64,000 nt of DNA from Comamonas antarctica (GTDB lineage Bacteria > Pseudomonadota > Gammaproteobacteria > Burkholderiales > Burkholderiaceae_C), in the NCBI RefSeq assembly GCF_013363755.1, contig NZ_CP054840.1, positions 696,001-760,000 on the forward strand. The letters are read 5' to 3'. Within the stretch, counting starts at the first letter, position 1, and every line of letters begins with the position of its first letter. The translations under genes and the position numbers were made by a program. Below, piece by piece: positions 60,511-64,000 of this stretch. A model generated the notes under the pieces. That model had not been told where the DNA came from, did not search any database, and saw only the letters and a list, made by a program, of their open reading frames with translations.

Positions 60511-61698
60511 CTATTTTGACAGCAGGCGAATGGTGTCTTCGAGGCCTTTCAGTGACAAAGGGTACATCCGGTCACTCATCAGCTGCTGGATGATGCTAAT
60601 GCTCTGGCGATATTGCCATACGCCCTGCGGTTCGGGATTGATCCAGGCAAAGCGCGGAAACGCATGCGTGAGCCGCTGCAGCCACTCGGCGCCGGCCTCC
60701 TCGTTCTGGTATTCCACGCTGCCGCCGGGCTGCAGGATCTCGTAGGGGCTCATGGTCGCGTCGCCGACGAAGATCAGCTTGTAGTCCTTGTTGTACTTGC
60801 GGATGATGTCCCAGGTATCGAACTTCTCGGCGAAGCGGCGGCGGTTGTTCTTCCACATGTAGTCGTAGACGCAGTTGTGGAAGTAGTAGAACTCCAGGTG
60901 CTTGAACTCGCTCTTGACGGCCGAGAACAGCTCCTCGACGCGCTGCACATGCTCGTCCATGGTGCCGCCCACATCCATCAGCAGCAGCACCTTGACGTTG
61001 TTGTGGCGCTCGGGAATCATCTTGATGTCGAGATAGCCCGCATTGGCCGCGGTGCTGCGGATGGTGTCGGGCAGGTCGAGTTCCAGCTCGTTGCCCTGGC
61101 GCGCGAACTTGCGCAGCCGGCGCAGCGCGACCTTGATGTTGCGCGTGCCCAGCTCCTGCTGGTCGTCGTAGTCGCGGTAGGCGCGCTGCTCCCAGACCTT
61201 GACCGCGCTGCGGTTGCGCCCCGGCCCGCCGATGCGCACGCCGGCCGGGTTGTAGCCGCCATGGCCGAACGGGCTGGTGCCGCCGGTGCCTATCCATTTG
61301 CTGCCGCCCTGATGGCGCTCCTTTTGCTCCTCCAGGCGCTTCTTCAGCGTCTCCATCAACTCGTCCCAGCCCATCGCCTCGATCGCGGCCTTCTCCTCGG
61401 GACTGAGCTCGCGTTCGAGCAGCTTGCGCAGCCATTCCTGCGGCAATTCGCGCGTCAGGCCGGCAACCATCTCGACGCCCTTGAAATAGGCGGCGAAGGC
61501 GCGATCGAACTTGTCGTAGTGCTTCTCGTCCTTGATCAGCACCGTGCGGCTCAGGTGGTAGAAGTCGTCGAGGCTCCAGCCGTCCTCGCTCTTCGGGCCG
61601 ACCACGCCGGCCTGCAGCGCTTCGAGCAGGCTCAGGTATTCCTTGACCGATACCGGCAGCTTGGCGGCGCGCAGCGTGTAGAAGAAATCAATCAGCAT
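60511..61698 (-). CDS. VWA domain protein, CoxE-like
   Basis: 395 aa. N-terminal CoxE-like helical part (LIDFFYTLRAAKLPVSVKEY LSLLEALQAG). Near the C-terminal half is a von Willebrand A domain whose MIDAS motif is altered: VLLLMDVGGTMDEHVQRVEE rather than DxSxS. It includes FYYFHNCVYDYMW and LIFVGDATMSPYE. VWA/CoxE proteins pair with MoxR AAA ATPases for metalloenzyme or complex maturation; a MoxR gene lies three genes upstream on the same strand. Confidence 0.88.
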   Translation of the reverse strand: MLIDFFYTLRAAKLPVSVKEYLSLLEALQAGVVGPKSEDGWSLDDFYHLSRTVLIKDEKHYDKFDRAFAAYFKGVEMVAGLTRELPQEWLRKLLERELSPEEKAAIEAMGWDELMETLKKRLEEQKERHQGGSKWIGTGGTSPFGHGGYNPAGVRIGGPGRNRSAVKVWEQRAYRDYDDQQELGTRNIKVALRRLRKFARQGNELELDLPDTIRSTAANAGYLDIKMIPERHNNVKVLLLMDVGGTMDEHVQRVEELFSAVKSEFKHLEFYYFHNCVYDYMWKNNRRRFAEKFDTWDIIRKYNKDYKLIFVGDATMSPYEILQPGGSVEYQNEEAGAEWLQRLTHAFPRFAWINPEPQGVWQYRQSISIIQQLMSDRMYPLSLKGLEDTIRLLSK

Positions 61699-61701
61699 GG
61701 C

Positions 61702-62322
61702 TCAGTCTCCGGCAGGCTGGGGCGCAGCGGGCTGCTGCAGGCGCGCTTGCAGGCGCGCACGCACGGCTGGCCACTCGGCGTTCAGCAGGCTGTACATGAC
61801 GGTGTCGCGGATGCTGCCGTCGCGGCGCAGCGCATGGCAGCGCAGCACGCCATCCTTGTGCGCGCCCAGCCGCTCGATGGCGCGCTGGCTCGCCAGGTTC
61901 AGAATGTCGGTGCGCCAGCCGACGACGTTGCAGTTCAGGGTGTCGAACGCATGCGCCATCAGCAGCAGCTTGGCGCTGGTGTTCACATGGCTGCGCTGCA
62001 CGCTGCGCGCATACCAGGTGTAGCCGATCTCGACGCGGCGCACGGCCGGCACGATGTCGTGGTAGCTGGTGCAGCCCAGCACCTGGCTGCTCGCGGCATC
62101 GACCACGGCCCAGGGCAGGCGCTCGCCGCGGGCCTGCATCTCCAGCGCCTGCGCCACATAGGCCTCGGTGTCCTCGGGCCGGGGCACCGAGGTCACGCGC
62201 AGGTTCCACAGCTCGCCGTCCGCGGCGGCCGCGCGCAGTCCGGGCACATGCGCCATGGTCAGCGGCTCGAGCCGCACGCCCTGGGCCTGCAGCACGGTGG
62301 GAAGGGCAAAGGCGCTGGTCAT
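61702..62322 (-). CDS. GNAT-family N-acetyltransferase
   Basis: 206 aa, RimJ/RimL-like: VRLEPLTMAHVPGLRAAAAD at the start, VLGCTSYHDIVPAVRRVEIG YTWYARSVQRSHVNTSAKLL in the middle, QRAIERLGAHKDGVLRCHAL before the end. The acetyl-CoA-binding beta-bulge region is recognisable but has no strict Q/RxxGxG/A. ATG at 62322 overlaps the stop of the upstream small gene by 4 bp. Substrate unknown. Confidence 0.87.
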   Translation of the reverse strand: MTSAFALPTVLQAQGVRLEPLTMAHVPGLRAAAADGELWNLRVTSVPRPEDTEAYVAQALEMQARGERLPWAVVDAASSQVLGCTSYHDIVPAVRRVEIGYTWYARSVQRSHVNTSAKLLLMAHAFDTLNCNVVGWRTDILNLASQRAIERLGAHKDGVLRCHALRRDGSIRDTVMYSLLNAEWPAVRARLQARLQQPAAPQPAGD

Positions 62323-62549
62323 TTCGGTCCAGGCTTGTCGCGTTCGGTGCGCCAGATGCGCGCGGCCTGCAGGCCCGCGCCCGCGCACAGGCCGATCAGC
62401 ACGATGGCCGCCAGCGTGGAGGGGCCGTAACCCGAGGCAAACAGATCCAGGTTCAACAGCCGGCCCAGGCCATAGCCCAGCAGGCCGCCGACCACGAAGC
62501 CCGCGGCATCGGACAGGCCCTCGACCAGCATTTTTCGCACATTGCTCAT
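62319..62549 (-). CDS. Small membrane protein
   Basis: 76 aa with two hydrophobic segments (AAGFVVGGLLGYGLGRLLNL; LAAIVLIGLCAGAGLQAARI) and a charged C-terminus. The Gly-rich first helix resembles small AtpI-like membrane proteins, but no family is assigned. It starts 13 bp after the moxR stop and overlaps the GNAT gene, so it is part of the same operon. Confidence 0.7.
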   Translation of the reverse strand: MSNVRKMLVEGLSDAAGFVVGGLLGYGLGRLLNLDLFASGYGPSTLAAIVLIGLCAGAGLQAARIWRTERDKPGPK

Positions 62550-62562
62550 GGCGTACCCAGCT

Positions 62563-63405
62563 TCAACGGTTGCGCTGGTTCATGGCCACCAGCTTCTCGA
62601 ACAGGCTCACATCCTGCTCGTTCTTCAGCAGCGCGCCCACCAGCGGCGGCACGCTGACCTTGTTGTCGGCGCTTTGCAGCGCATCGAGCGGAATGTCCTC
62701 GGCCACGAGCAGCTTGAGCCAGTCGATCAGTTCGCTGGTCGAGGGCTTCTTCTTCAGGCCGGGCAGGTTGCGCACGTCGTAGAAGGTCTTCATGGCCGCG
62801 CCCAGCAGCTCGCCCTGCAGCGTGGGGAAGTGCACCGCGACGATCTGGCGCATGGTGTCGGCGTCGGGGAACTTGATGTAGTGGAAGAAGCAGCGGCGCA
62901 GGAAGGCGTCGGGCAGTTCCTTCTCGTTGTTCGAAGTAATGAAAACCAGCGGCCGGTGTTTTGCGCGGATCATTTCGCGGGTTTCATAGCAATAGAATTC
63001 CATGCGGTCGATTTCGCGCAGCAAATCGTTGGGAAATTCAATATCCGCTTTATCGATTTCGTCAATCAGCAATGCCACGGGTTGATCGGCGGTAAATGCC
63101 TGCCACAACACGCCCTTAATGATGTAGTTGTGAATGTCCTTCACGCGCTCGTCACCGAGCTGGCTGTCGCGCAGGCGGCTCACGGCGTCGTATTCATAGA
63201 GTCCCTGCTGGGCCTTGGTGGTCGACTTGATGTGCCACTGCAGCAGGGGCATGCCCAGTGCCTGCGCCACTTCCTCGGCCAGCATGGTCTTGCCGGTGCC
63301 GGGCTCGCCCTTGACCAGCAGCGGGCGCTGCAGGGTCGCCGCTGCGTTGACCGCCAGCATCAGATCCTGGGTCGCGACGTAATTCTGTGAACCTTCAAAT
63401 TTCAT
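62563..63405 (-). CDS. MoxR-family AAA+ ATPase
   Basis: 280 aa. Walker A VKGEPGTGKTMLAEEVAQAL, Walker B VALLIDEIDKADIEFPNDLL, sensor 1 PLVFITSNNEKELPDAFLRR (also the Arg-finger region). MoxR ATPases act as chaperones that mature enzymes or complexes together with VWA partners such as the CoxE-like protein here. A stretch at about 62940-63130 is AT-richer than the rest of the gene. The start is divergent from a cytochrome c gene, 112 bp away. Confidence 0.92.
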   Translation of the reverse strand: MKFEGSQNYVATQDLMLAVNAAATLQRPLLVKGEPGTGKTMLAEEVAQALGMPLLQWHIKSTTKAQQGLYEYDAVSRLRDSQLGDERVKDIHNYIIKGVLWQAFTADQPVALLIDEIDKADIEFPNDLLREIDRMEFYCYETREMIRAKHRPLVFITSNNEKELPDAFLRRCFFHYIKFPDADTMRQIVAVHFPTLQGELLGAAMKTFYDVRNLPGLKKKPSTSELIDWLKLLVAEDIPLDALQSADNKVSVPPLVGALLKNEQDVSLFEKLVAMNQRNR

Positions 63406-63517
63406 GGCGGTATATCAGCGTAAGTATTGATGGGGTGGTGCGGCGGTTGCTGCCTATAATCATTTCGCTCCACGAGGCAGGCAGTTGTCGGAACTTCCAA
63501 AGGATTGTGCGCGCAAA

Positions 63518-64000
63518 ATGAATCAGAATTTGACCACGATATTTGCCCTGGCTGTCGCCTGCGTGACCGGTGCGGTCCAGGCGCAGGAGATACGGGGCGA
63601 TGCAAAGGCCGGGGCAACCAAGGTTGCAATGTGCATCGGCTGCCATGGCATCGAAGGGTACCAGGCGAGCTTCCCCGAAGTGCACAAGGTGCCGATGATC
63701 TCGGGCCAGGGCGCGGGCTATATCACCGCCGCGCTGCTGGCCTACCAGAAAGGCGAGCGCAAGCACCCGACCATGCGCAGCATCGCCGACTCGCTGAGCG
63801 AACAGGACATCGCCGATGTCTCGGCGTTCTATGAAAAGCAGGTGCCGGCCAGCGCCGCCAAGCCGGTGCGCGAACCCAGCGTGCAGGTGGCCGAACTGCT
63901 CAAGCGCGGCGCCTGCATCTCGTGCCATGGCGACAACTTCGCCCAGCCCATCGACCCGAGCTACCCGAAGATCGCGGGCCAGCATGCCGACTACCTCTAC
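63518..64000 (+). CDS. Di-haem cytochrome c (c4-like), 3' partial
   Basis: 161 codons visible from ATG at 63518; open to the window edge. A Sec signal peptide (MNQNLTTIFALAVACVTGAVQAQ) is followed by two haem-binding CXXCH motifs: MCIGCHG and CISCHGDN. The segments ISGQGAGYITAALLAYQKGE RKH and IAGQHADYLY, each with a distal Gln/Met context, are typical of cytochrome c4-like carriers. A periplasmic electron-transfer role is likely. The intergenic region towards moxR should hold both promoters. Confidence 0.9.
   Translation, partial: MNQNLTTIFALAVACVTGAVQAQEIRGDAKAGATKVAMCIGCHGIEGYQASFPEVHKVPMISGQGAGYITAALLAYQKGERKHPTMRSIADSLSEQDIADVSAFYEKQVPASAAKPVREPSVQVAELLKRGACISCHGDNFAQPIDPSYPKIAGQHADYLY

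Noticed and set aside
62940..63130. AT-richer patch inside moxR as a sign of a recent gene conversion
   Set aside because: The protein stays fully conserved through the patch and the shift is modest; it cannot be judged without comparison to orthologues.

Overview
The window looks like a chromosomal segment of a high-GC betaproteobacterium, most probably a member of the Comamonadaceae. The core genes are GC-rich, the Pil-Chp/pyr gene order is one also known from pseudomonads, and the tRNA-Arg(CCT) site carries integrases of the P4 type. The genus cannot be fixed from sequence alone.

Left backbone (1-26.1 kb): the 3' part of a ChpA/PilL-like chemotaxis kinase; a cluster of intergenic palindromes; photolyase; yqgE-ruvX-pyrR-pyrB-pyrC'-plsC with overlapping or closely spaced genes, in which the dihydroorotase has lost its metal ligands; a complete aapJQMP amino-acid ABC transporter; a divergent fbpC/fbpB iron-type transporter pair; then single genes (ArsC-like, prephenate dehydratase-like, cardiolipin synthase-like, OmpA-like, K+ channel, MocR regulator, EamA exporter, VOC, DJ-1/PfpI, enoyl-thioester-reductase-like, DUF1304).

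Accessory block (26.1-54.4 kb): two integrative elements lie in tandem at the 3' end of a tRNA-Arg(CCT) gene (54395-54469, minus strand), bounded by three direct copies of a ~14 bp core (26145, 39804, 54395). Each element has its own tyrosine recombinase at its outer end. Each also has its own repeat family at both ends (TACCCCC in element 1, TACCAACA in element 2), best read as integrase arm sites. Inside these lies a second repeat family (TGTTCCCA in element 1, CTGAAACCT in element 2), which resembles the ori/crr iterons of satellite phage P4. Both carry an AlpA-type regulator, a Toprim primase plus DUF927 helicase (one polypeptide in element 1, two genes in element 2) and two paralogous small genes. 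The two elements are inverted relative to each other. Low-GC cargo sits between the replication genes and the iterons. In element 1 it is a large metallophosphoesterase with a degenerate P-loop and an alpha-helical tail. In element 2 it is a PD-(D/E)XK nuclease beside a protein ending in an R-x4-H HEPN-like motif. These are the best candidates for undescribed anti-phage systems. Element 2 also holds decayed phage genes (tape measure, DUF2280/small terminase-like, a frameshifted structural-type gene).

Right backbone (54.4-64 kb): tRNA-Arg, tamB, tamA, a VWA/CoxE-like protein, a GNAT acetyltransferase, a small membrane protein and a MoxR ATPase, all closely spaced on the minus strand. A divergent di-haem cytochrome c gene runs off the end.
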